Position numbers and translations under genes: made by a program
Part shown: in pieces, positions 13,120-19,387 of the stretch
Layout: each line of letters begins with the position of its first letter
Numbering within the stretch: position 1 is the first letter of the stretch
Notes under the pieces: generated by a model
Seen by the model: only the letters and a program-made list of their open reading frames with translations
Database searches by the model: none
Told to the model about the DNA's origin: nothing
Source of the DNA: an uncultured Methanomassiliicoccales archaeon
GTDB taxonomy: Archaea > Thermoplasmatota > Thermoplasmata > Methanomassiliicoccales > Methanomethylophilaceae
Length of the DNA stretch: 19,826 nt
Direction: 5' to 3'
NCBI GenBank assembly: GCA_934234005.1
Contig: CAKQHC010000017.1
Span: 1-19,826 of the forward strand

Positions 13120-14343
13120 ATGAACACTAAAATCATTGCAATCGCCGTCGTAGCAGTCATAGCCGTTGCGGCTGTGGGCGCTTATGTCGTTCTTTCAAAC
13201 AACGACAGCGATGCCGATATGAACATCATCGGTAGGGTAAATACCGATGGATCGGCTATTCTTCTCAAAAACGGGGAGAATTCTGCCGATTATGTTACAA
13301 TTGTAGAAGGAGAGGAACCCAGTGAACCCCACTTGGGCGGAAACAGTAAATGGGTCGTTTTCAACAAAGACAACTGGGGCGGAAAGATATTCACTGATCC
13401 CGGAGCAAGCACCATTCAGCACGTTCAGTTGAATGATATTGCAGATGCCATGGACCTTAAATTTGTTCAGTATTCTACAGGCATTACTGTGTCTAAAGAC
13501 ACTTTGTACTTTATACCCGGTGTTCCCACATATGAAAAGTTTAAGTCTGAGCTTAACAACAATTCCGACATTGTAGGCGGAATTTTCTGGGAGCCTCAGA
13601 CCTCTGTTGCCACACTTTCTGGTGACAAAGATAAATGTAGCATGATGGTTACAACGAACGATTTGTTCCCCGGACACACCTGCTGTACTATTGCCGCACA
13701 GCATTCATACATCTCTTCCCACAAAGATGAGACTGTACGTTTCCTTGCAGCATATGTTGAATCTGTAAAGAAAATGACTGCGGCAATCAGTGAAAAATCC
13801 GGAGATAACTACGATAAAGTTATCGAAGTTGCTATGGATAAAGTATCAATGGGAGACGTTAAAGATGACCAGAAGAAAGCAGCGATTGAAAATGCATTCA
13901 AGTATGTCGTATACACGTATGCAGACAATTCTGCCGGTTCTCTTGACAACCTCGAGAAAGACATAGCTTCCATGGCAGAGAAATTCGCCAACAGCAAAAC
14001 CGCAAAGAATGATGCAGCCGCTCTCGGATTTGATTCATACGATGCTTTGGCCGATAAATTCGTTGACGGTTCGTACATGGAAGATGCAGTAAAATACAAA
14101 CTGCCCGAAAATGTCAGCACCGCAAACATTACAGTAGCTGTAATCGGAGGAGACATTCACCAGCTGGCTATCCATTACGGAATGGCAATGGGTATTTTCG
14201 ATGAATACGGCATCAAGATAAAACTGAGCACTCAGAACAACGGTCCTGCAGTATACACTGCAATGAAGAACAATGATGCCCAGTTTGGATTCATCGGTGC
14301 TCCTCCTATGACCATCAACTCTATGAACGATAAGACCATCTGA
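13120..14343 (+). CDS. ABC importer substrate-binding protein (SsuA/TauA/NMT1-like), apparently circularly permuted
   Basis: 407 residues. Residues 4-26 are a hydrophobic signal or anchor (IIAIAVVAVIAVAAVGAYVV) with no lipobox Cys, so it is probably tethered outside the membrane by that helix. Residues 35-250 carry motifs normally found in the middle and end of SsuA-type proteins: 'GRVNTDGSAILLKNG', 'FTDPGASTIQHVQLNDIA', 'GGIFWEPQTSVA', 'FPGHTCCTIAAQHSYI'. After a helical region (250-330), residues 337-407 carry what is normally the start of the mature protein: 'ITVAVIGGDIHQLAIHYGMAMGIFDEYGI', 'NGPAVYTAMKNNDAQFGFIGAPPMTI'. The order is therefore reversed end for end. ATG 13120 has AGGTGA 4 nt before it. 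Permease and ATPase genes follow at 17 nt and by overlap. Confidence 0.85.
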   Translation: MNTKIIAIAVVAVIAVAAVGAYVVLSNNDSDADMNIIGRVNTDGSAILLKNGENSADYVTIVEGEEPSEPHLGGNSKWVVFNKDNWGGKIFTDPGASTIQHVQLNDIADAMDLKFVQYSTGITVSKDTLYFIPGVPTYEKFKSELNNNSDIVGGIFWEPQTSVATLSGDKDKCSMMVTTNDLFPGHTCCTIAAQHSYISSHKDETVRFLAAYVESVKKMTAAISEKSGDNYDKVIEVAMDKVSMGDVKDDQKKAAIENAFKYVVYTYADNSAGSLDNLEKDIASMAEKFANSKTAKNDAAALGFDSYDALADKFVDGSYMEDAVKYKLPENVSTANITVAVIGGDIHQLAIHYGMAMGIFDEYGIKIKLSTQNNGPAVYTAMKNNDAQFGFIGAPPMTINSMNDKTI

Positions 14344-14360
14344 TTCAAAGAGGAATAAAC

Positions 14361-15182
14361 ATGGTTACCGTTCTCGGATTCAAATACGATCAATATAACA
14401 AATATCACAGGTGGGCAAGATCCGCAGTGATAACGGTCGTATCGCTCCTGATGTTTGTAGCGGTTTGGTGGGTTGTAGCAAAAATACAGTTGTTTGAGAC
14501 AATCCCTACACCACAGGATACGTTTGCGGCATTGGGGGATTTAATCCAGAACGGTGACCCCATTTCCAAACTTTCGTTGGGAACTCTGGTTTCCTCAAGT
14601 TTGAAAACATTCTTCAAAGGTACCGTAATCGCATTGGTGGTTGCGATACCTTTGGGACTGCTTCTTGGATTTGTCAAACCTCTCAGAGAGCTTGCAACGC
14701 CTATTATAGAGGTTCTCAGACCCATAGCACCTATCGCATGGGCACCCATATTCATTGCCACAAGAGCATTGGGATTCGAGTGGGGTCCCGCACTTGTTGT
14801 TTTCATGGGTATGCTTTTCCCGATTCTTACCAGCACAATGTTTGGTGTTCAGAGAATCGATTCGAATTGGATTGATGCATCCAAAACAATGGGAGCTTCC
14901 AACGAGCAGATTTTTGTTAAAGTTATTCTGCCCGCTTCGGTACCGTATATCCTTAACGGATTGAAGACAGCTCTCGGAATCGGATGGATGTGTATCGTTG
15001 CTGCTGAAATATTCGCAACATCTCTAGGAGGAATCGGATACTTCGTATACGAACAAGCTATGAATTTCAACTGGGATTATGCATTCTCGGGCATCATAGT
15101 GATTGCGGTTCTCGGTCTTCTCACAACCGGTGTTGCGGAACAGGTTTCTAAATTTGTCTCGAGAAGGATGGGATTGGAATGA
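14361..15182 (+). CDS. ABC transporter permease (SsuC/TauC-like)
   Basis: A 273-residue inner-membrane subunit with about six helices. The coupling 'EAA' loop reads 'IDASKTMGASNEQIFVKVILPASVPYILNGLKTALGIGW' (residues about 170-208), with the conserved Gly, and contacts the ATPase. Other family marks are 'IPTPQDTFAALGDLI' near the N-terminus and 'LRPIAPIAWAPIFIATRALGF' before the loop. AGAGGAAT lies about 6 nt upstream of the ATG. It follows the binding protein by 17 nt and overlaps the ATPase start by 4 nt (ATGA), so all three subunits are made together. The family imports sulfonates, taurine, nitrate or related anions; the substrate here is not readable from the permease. Confidence 0.95.
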   Translation: MVTVLGFKYDQYNKYHRWARSAVITVVSLLMFVAVWWVVAKIQLFETIPTPQDTFAALGDLIQNGDPISKLSLGTLVSSSLKTFFKGTVIALVVAIPLGLLLGFVKPLRELATPIIEVLRPIAPIAWAPIFIATRALGFEWGPALVVFMGMLFPILTSTMFGVQRIDSNWIDASKTMGASNEQIFVKVILPASVPYILNGLKTALGIGWMCIVAAEIFATSLGGIGYFVYEQAMNFNWDYAFSGIIVIAVLGLLTTGVAEQVSKFVSRRMGLE

Positions 15183-16012
15183 GCGAAAATATTACACACA
15201 TGCCAGAAACGGTTGTTTCTGAATCGTCCGAAGAATGGTCTTCCGATTCTGCGGATACTCTGATTTCCATCCGTAATCTTAGAAAGGTGTACAGGACGGA
15301 CGAGAGCGAAACAGTGGCAATCGATGATTTCAGTCTCAATATAAAAAAGGGCGAACTAATATCAATTGTCGGTCCTTCAGGATGCGGCAAGACTACTTTG
15401 CTGCGTATGATTGCAGGTCTTTTGGAATCCACATCAGGCAGTATTACCATAGACGGCAGGGAATGTAAAGCTCCCGGCCCTGATCGCGGTATGGTTTTCC
15501 AGGACTATGCTCTGTTTCCATGGAGATCCGTACGTAAGAACGTGGAATTCGGTCTTGAAATCGCAGGTGTTCCCAAAGAGGAACGTAAGGCAAAAGTCGA
15601 TGCAATGCTTGACATGGTCGGTCTCGAGAAATTCGCAGATGCCAGAATTCATGAATTGTCCGGAGGTATGAAACAGCGCGTTGCCATTGCAAGATCTTTG
15701 GTATCGGAACCCGATGTTATACTGATGGACGAGCCGTTCGGAGCTTTGGATGCACAGACAAGGAATCTGATGCAGGAGAGTCTTATCAAGATTCTTCAGC
15801 AGACAGATCAGACAGTCATTTTCATCACACATTCCGTAGATGAAGCCATTTATCTTTCAGACAGGGTTGTGGTTCTTACAAAGAGGCCCGCCAAGATAAA
15901 GACTGTATTCGACATTCCGTGGGCACGTCCCAGAGACCGTGCGTCACCCGAATTTACATCGCTGAGAAAAGAAATCCTTGAAGAGCTTCGCAGCGAGAAC
16001 GTTATGGATTGA
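15179..16012 (+). CDS. ABC transporter ATP-binding protein (SsuB/TauB-like)
   Basis: A 277-residue ATPase that powers the importer. Walker A 'GPSGCGKTT' is at 65-73, the Q-loop 'VFQDYALFPW' has Gln108, the signature 'LSGGMKQR' is at 160-167, Walker B 'VILMDEPFGALD' is near 180-191, and the H-loop is 'ITHSVDEA'. The phrase 'PWRSVRKNVEFGL' is characteristic of the nitrate/sulfonate/taurine subfamily. An acidic, Ser-rich extension of about 27 residues precedes the domain ('SESSEEWSSDSAD'), longer than usual. The start overlaps the permease stop in ATGA, and a ribosome-binding GGATGGGA lies in the permease's last codons. A strong hairpin terminator follows. Confidence 0.96.
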   Translation: MSENITHMPETVVSESSEEWSSDSADTLISIRNLRKVYRTDESETVAIDDFSLNIKKGELISIVGPSGCGKTTLLRMIAGLLESTSGSITIDGRECKAPGPDRGMVFQDYALFPWRSVRKNVEFGLEIAGVPKEERKAKVDAMLDMVGLEKFADARIHELSGGMKQRVAIARSLVSEPDVILMDEPFGALDAQTRNLMQESLIKILQQTDQTVIFITHSVDEAIYLSDRVVVLTKRPAKIKTVFDIPWARPRDRASPEFTSLRKEILEELRSENVMD

Positions 16013-16028
16013 TTTTCATAGTAACATC

Positions 16029-16080
16029 ACTCTCTTCGATATGATACATACGTACCGTATCGGAGAGAGTTTGTATTTTG
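16029..16080 (+). terminator. Terminator of the ABC importer operon
   Basis: ACTCTCTTCGATA (16029-16041) pairs with TATCGGAGAGAGT (16058-16070) over 13 bp, with one U-G pair and a 16-nt loop. The T-rich TTTGTATTTTG follows. It sits 16 nt after the ATPase stop. Confidence 0.75.
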
Positions 16081-16110
16081 TAAAACGGCTTAGTTTTAAT
16101 CCTGTATGAG

Positions 16111-16153
16111 AATTAACGGTTGATTTAAAGTTGGGGCCGAAGCCCCGTTAATT
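16111..16153 (-). terminator. Nested hairpin at the 3' end of the ramA operon
   Basis: On the minus strand an inner stem GGGGC-TTCG-GCCCC (16133-16146) is a UUCG tetraloop hairpin followed by AACTTTAAATC. A second pair of arms, AATTAACGG (16111-16119) and CCGTTAATT (16145-16153), is a perfect 9-bp inverted repeat that shares bases with the inner stem, so two mutually exclusive folds are possible. It begins at the last base of the ramA stop region and very likely ends that transcript. Confidence 0.65.
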
Positions 16154-17769
16154 CAGAATGCAAGTTTCAGGTTGTTGTACTTGTATACTTTGGTGGGACA
16201 TACGAACTGACATCTGTAGCATGCGGTTCCCAGGCAGTTTTTGGTCTTTACTATGATTTCTTTATCATCGGTAAGGGTCAATGCATGCTCGGGACATTCC
16301 TTTTCGCATTTTCCGCATCCGGTACATCCTTCCATTTTTCCGCGAAGTTCTGTTCCGATATCATGGAGGATGGTCATTCCCTTTTCTCCGAGATCGGGGA
16401 TATCACGTTTTACGACACGTATGACTTCGGGATGTCCTTTTGCTTTGGGAAGGGGTTGGATTCCGACGGCAGCGTTGTTTTCGTTGTACATCTCCATCGT
16501 CATGCCTTCGTCGCATACGGACAGTTCCTGCATGTAAATCTGTTCGAATATGGAATCTCCTGCGAACATGATGTGGTTTGCCCTGATTCCGTTGGCTATA
16601 TCCTGAAGTTTGTCCAAGAGTTCGGGATCTTTCAGAATGTCTGTGGCCATTGCAAGGGACGTGTTACCGTACTGGTAGATCTTCTTACATGACGGAGGTA
16701 CCAATCCGATGGATCTGGCTTTTTCCGCATCGACATATGTTCCGGATGCTCCGGCCATGTACATTATTCTCATGTCTTCGAATTTTATGCCGGCGTGTTC
16801 GAGAAGGGTGAAGTGTCCTGCTCTGATGGCGCCTATTGCTTTCAGCGCTTCCTGAACATCTTTGGAATCGATGTATACTCCGTCCTGCATGTGCAGTTTT
16901 CCGTCAGATGTACCTATCTTTCCTTTCTTCCACAGATGGTCGTCCATGGCGGCAGAAACTGCTGCAACAACGCCGGTTCCGGTAATACCTTTGGCTTTTC
17001 CGGACATAGGTCCGTAATCTTCGATTCTCTCAAGATTGAAGTCGACTTTGGCTCCGTCTTCGGGAATGATTTCGTCATTCAGAACTTTACAGATCCATTG
17101 ACAATCATATTCGAGATCGGAGATTGCACCGGGTCCCGCAAGCATACCGTATTTGATGGACTGTCCTTCCATGGCAGGTCCGGCGGCTGCGGAACCGGTG
17201 TAGATTTCATCACCGACTTTAAGGGCCATTTCCGCATTAGTACCGTAGTCGGTAACCATGCAGTTTTCTTTTTCCTCAAGGAATCCGCTCTTGTACATCA
17301 TGGCAAGGGCATCGGCACCGATTTCGTGTCTGATTGCCGGAGGAACGAGCAGTTCGCATCCGTCTTTGACATTGAGGCCGACATCCACGGCGGAGAATAC
17401 ACCCGCATCCCTTTTCTGTTCCTTGATGTTTCTTGCTTTGTGGGCATTTTCTCCGGCAAAGGCCAGATCGTCCACGGGTATTCCCTGGAACAGAGACAGT
17501 TGAATGGGGTTGCCGCATATGCTGACTCTCTCTACCTGGTTAAGGTCGATGCCCATTTTGGCAATGACCTTGTTTACAGTGTCGATGAGAATTTTGTGTG
17601 CGACATCTGTTCCTGCATTGATGCAGAATGTCAGATGATCCATGATGTTTGCACCGGGAAGCGGGTGACATTCGGTCACAACAGTGGATATTATCTTTCC
17701 GTTGGAAAGGTCCACGGCGTGACCTCTTGTTCCGCTTGTTCCGATATCGAGCGAGATTCCATAAGCCAT
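16153..17769 (-). CDS. ramA: Corrinoid-protein reductive activase RamA
   Basis: A 538-residue iron-sulfur protein that uses ATP to reduce inactive Co(II) corrinoid proteins to the Co(I) state needed in methylotrophic methanogenesis. Residues 1-470 form the ASKHA-like activase body: 'GISLDIGTSGTRGHAVDL', 'SICGNPIQLSLFQG', 'VTDYGTNAEMALK', 'MYMAGASGTYVD'. The C-terminus has two [4Fe-4S] motifs: Cys 482, 485, 488, 492 and Cys 512, 517, 520, 524. Size and layout match Methanosarcina RamA, which acts on methylamine corrinoid proteins. Here the nearest corrinoid gene is mtaC, so it may serve methanol as well. AGGAGGAAG lies 8 nt before ATG 17769, inside the His-rich gene's last codons; the previous stop directly abuts the ATG. 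Confidence 0.96.
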   Translation of the reverse strand: MAYGISLDIGTSGTRGHAVDLSNGKIISTVVTECHPLPGANIMDHLTFCINAGTDVAHKILIDTVNKVIAKMGIDLNQVERVSICGNPIQLSLFQGIPVDDLAFAGENAHKARNIKEQKRDAGVFSAVDVGLNVKDGCELLVPPAIRHEIGADALAMMYKSGFLEEKENCMVTDYGTNAEMALKVGDEIYTGSAAAGPAMEGQSIKYGMLAGPGAISDLEYDCQWICKVLNDEIIPEDGAKVDFNLERIEDYGPMSGKAKGITGTGVVAAVSAAMDDHLWKKGKIGTSDGKLHMQDGVYIDSKDVQEALKAIGAIRAGHFTLLEHAGIKFEDMRIMYMAGASGTYVDAEKARSIGLVPPSCKKIYQYGNTSLAMATDILKDPELLDKLQDIANGIRANHIMFAGDSIFEQIYMQELSVCDEGMTMEMYNENNAAVGIQPLPKAKGHPEVIRVVKRDIPDLGEKGMTILHDIGTELRGKMEGCTGCGKCEKECPEHALTLTDDKEIIVKTKNCLGTACYRCQFVCPTKVYKYNNLKLAF

Positions 17770-18378
17770 TTAGTTCTTCCTCCTGAACCTGTCTAAAAAT
17801 GATTTCTTCTTGGGTTCTTCGGTTTTCACCTCTGAATCCTCATGTTTGTGATCGTGACAATGACACTCCTCTCCGTCATGGTGGTGGTGATGTTCGTGCT
17901 CATGATCGTGGTCATGGTGGTGATCGTGTCCGCAGTGGCATTCCACATGTTCGTCCAGTTCGTAGTCGAGGCCGGAATCATCGACTGCGTGGAACATTCT
18001 GTGTCTTAGTTCGTGTTCGTCAACGTCAAGGACAGCGCACATAAATGTGAATTTTACCTTCTCCTGAGGTTCCAACGTTCCGTGGTGTTCCACACCGTTC
18101 TCCATGTTGGTAAGATTCAGGGTAAGTCCTGTTCCGTCTTCCAACGTAACGGCTGCTTTGATGTGTCCGAGCATCATTCCTGATTCGTCTTCCACCCATT
18201 TTCCGATGGTCAGAAGCGCTTTGGCGAATCTAGCTTCGGCGTCCGCATTCCAGCAGTTTATTGTTCCCGTCAGACCAACGGCGCATCCTCCGGCCTGTTC
18301 GATGGAGGTCTGCTCGTGGTGGTGATCGTGATCATGGCAGTGGCATTCTTCCCCGTCGTGGTGGTGTTCTTCGCTCAT
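17770..18378 (-). CDS. Histidine-rich metal-binding protein of the ramA operon
   Basis: A 202-residue cytosolic protein with His/Cys/Asp-rich ends around an ordered middle. The N-terminus has 'HHHDGEECHCHDHDHHH' and the C-terminal third has a long His/Asp/Glu stretch containing the same unit 'HHDGEECHCHDH', so the two ends share a repeated metal-binding unit. Residues about 28-140 look like a compact domain ('GGCAVGLTGTINCWNADAEARFAKALLTIGKWV', 'HGTLEPQEKVKFTFMCAVLDVDEHEL') that I do not recognise. The tail is strongly basic (EPKKKSFLDRFRRKN). The gene overlaps the COG0523 GTPase by 4 nt (ATGA) and abuts ramA. Storage or delivery of Ni, Co, Zn or Fe to the corrinoid system is the natural inference; the metal cannot be told from sequence. 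Confidence 0.85.
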   Translation of the reverse strand: MSEEHHHDGEECHCHDHDHHHEQTSIEQAGGCAVGLTGTINCWNADAEARFAKALLTIGKWVEDESGMMLGHIKAAVTLEDGTGLTLNLTNMENGVEHHGTLEPQEKVKFTFMCAVLDVDEHELRHRMFHAVDDSGLDYELDEHVECHCGHDHHHDHDHEHEHHHHHDGEECHCHDHKHEDSEVKTEEPKKKSFLDRFRRKN

Positions 18379-18962
18379 TGCATCATCTCATATACTTTAT
18401 CCATGTTCTCTCCGGTCTTGGCGGATATAGGCATAACTTTCTTGCCGGGGAATTCCTTGGCGAACCATGCTTCGATTTCCTCAACCTGTCCCGGTTTTGC
18501 AAGATCGCATTTGTTAATTAGAACGAAATCTGCATTGGACATCTGCATTTTGAAGAACTGTGCTTTCTTTTCGAGAAGCATCGAGAACCTCTGTACGTCG
18601 GTGACTCCGACGATGTAACACTCTTCTTCATCAATCATAGATACGCGTACAAGCTCTTTCACTTTGTGGGGAAGTGCGAGACCGGTCGGTTCGATAATGA
18701 TAATGTCGGGATCAATGTCGTTCTTAATGTTCTTAAGTGCAGCCTGCAGGGTTCCGGAAAGGGAGCAACAGATACAACCGTCGGGAAGTTCGATGGAATC
18801 ATATCCTTCGGCTTTCAGGGTAGCCCCATCGACACCGATTTCTCCCGATTCGTTAACAAGGAGCGCAGTTTTTAAACCGCGTTTGGTGTACATTGAAGCG
18901 AACTTCATCAGAAGGGTGGTTTTCCCGCTTCCGAGGAAGCCTCCCATAATATATACATACAT
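18375..18962 (-). CDS. COG0523-family GTPase (CobW/HypB-like metallochaperone), short form
   Basis: A 195-residue G3E-type P-loop GTPase. Walker A 'GGFLGSGKTT' is at residues 7-16, the metal-binding CxCC motif 'GCICCSLSG' has Cys 63, 65 and 66, Walker B lies in 'IIIIEPTG', and the guanine motif 'NKCD' is at 150-153. These proteins hand metals to target proteins. This one lacks the C-terminal CobW_C domain of full-length members, and its partner His-rich protein may replace the usual His stretch. ATG 18962 is chosen because a TATA box centred at 18987 places the transcript start on it; ATG 18974 is an alternative, and the frame stays open to 19070. Next gene: ATGA overlap. Confidence 0.92.
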   Translation of the reverse strand: MYVYIMGGFLGSGKTTLLMKFASMYTKRGLKTALLVNESGEIGVDGATLKAEGYDSIELPDGCICCSLSGTLQAALKNIKNDIDPDIIIIEPTGLALPHKVKELVRVSMIDEEECYIVGVTDVQRFSMLLEKKAQFFKMQMSNADFVLINKCDLAKPGQVEEIEAWFAKEFPGKKVMPISAKTGENMDKVYEMMQ

Positions 18963-18980
18963 GAACAAACCCATTTCATT

Positions 18981-18992
18981 TCTAGTATAAAC
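18981..18992 (-). promoter_or_regulatory. TATA box of the GTPase-His-rich-ramA operon
   Basis: Minus-strand GTTTATACTAGA is centred 25 nt upstream of ATG 18962 with no Shine-Dalgarno sequence between, predicting a leaderless transcript. Confidence 0.5.
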
Positions 18993-19266
18993 GGTTCTTC
19001 TTCGAACGCGCGGTTTTGTAATTTTTCGGAGTTGTCCAAGAACATAGCGATCTGTTGTAAACCCATTCATCCATCATTTTTCGGGGTATATTCGGTATAA
19101 GCGGAAAATATGCAGTAAATATTATATATGATGTATGTGCGCGCGGGCATTTTTATCCATCAAATTTTATTTTTCGTATTGCATGATGGATGGCCATTCA
19201 TCCAACAAAACATAAAATTTAAATAATAGTGGTTTAAACAATTCAGTTGGATATTTATGTCCGATT
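18993..19266. promoter_or_regulatory. Divergent control region with repeated ATCCA motifs
   Basis: This gene-free stretch separates the ramA operon from mtaC. It holds an 11-base direct repeat CCATTCATCCA at 19063-19073 and 19194-19204. ATCCATCA occurs at 19069-19076 and 19155-19162. An inverted pair TGGATG-GCCATT-CATCCA lies at 19187-19204, and another TTGGAT at 19247-19252. It is also very AT-rich, with extra TATA-like tracts (for example near 19210-19225). The arrangement looks like several binding sites for one regulator, perhaps controlling both directions. No ORF of convincing quality is present. Confidence 0.5.
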
Positions 19267-19279
19267 TTATTTATAAATT
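19267..19279 (+). promoter_or_regulatory. TATA box of mtaC
   Basis: TATTTATAAATTA-type tract, the strongest TATA candidate upstream of mtaC. A start about 25 nt downstream (near 19298) gives a leader of about 90 nt. A further TGGAT...ATCCA inverted pair lies around that start, at 19296-19313. Confidence 0.55.
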
Positions 19280-19352
19280 AAATCAGTTAAATGTATGGAT
19301 TAATCAATCATCCACAAAATCAATCAAATACTACAATTCGATTGCAGTGTTA

Positions 19353-19373
19353 GCATAGGTTGAAAAGCCTAGC
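19353..19373 (+). other. Leader hairpin before mtaC with GAAA tetraloop
   Basis: TAGGTT (19356-19361) pairs with AGCCTA (19366-19371) around the GNRA loop GAAA, with one U-G pair. GC pairs at 19353-19354 and 19372-19373 extend it past a bulged A. It ends 2-3 nt before the ribosome-binding sequence GAGGAG (19376-19381). Confidence 0.5.
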
Positions 19374-19387
19374 TAGAGGAGATAGAA

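Noticed and set aside
13120..14343. Simple truncation or pseudogene of the binding protein
   Set aside because: Both ends of the fold are present and join seamlessly in permuted order, the frame is intact, and the permease and ATPase genes are intact and coupled.
16795..17796. Long open frame (333 codons) antisense to ramA
   Set aside because: It is the complement of a clearly identified RamA gene with complete motifs; its translation shows no family pattern and is rich in Phe, Cys and His as expected of antisense frames.
19063..19204. CRISPR array as an explanation for the ATCCA repeats
   Set aside because: Repeats are only 8-11 bases, irregularly spaced and in both orientations; there are no spacers of constant length and no cas genes.
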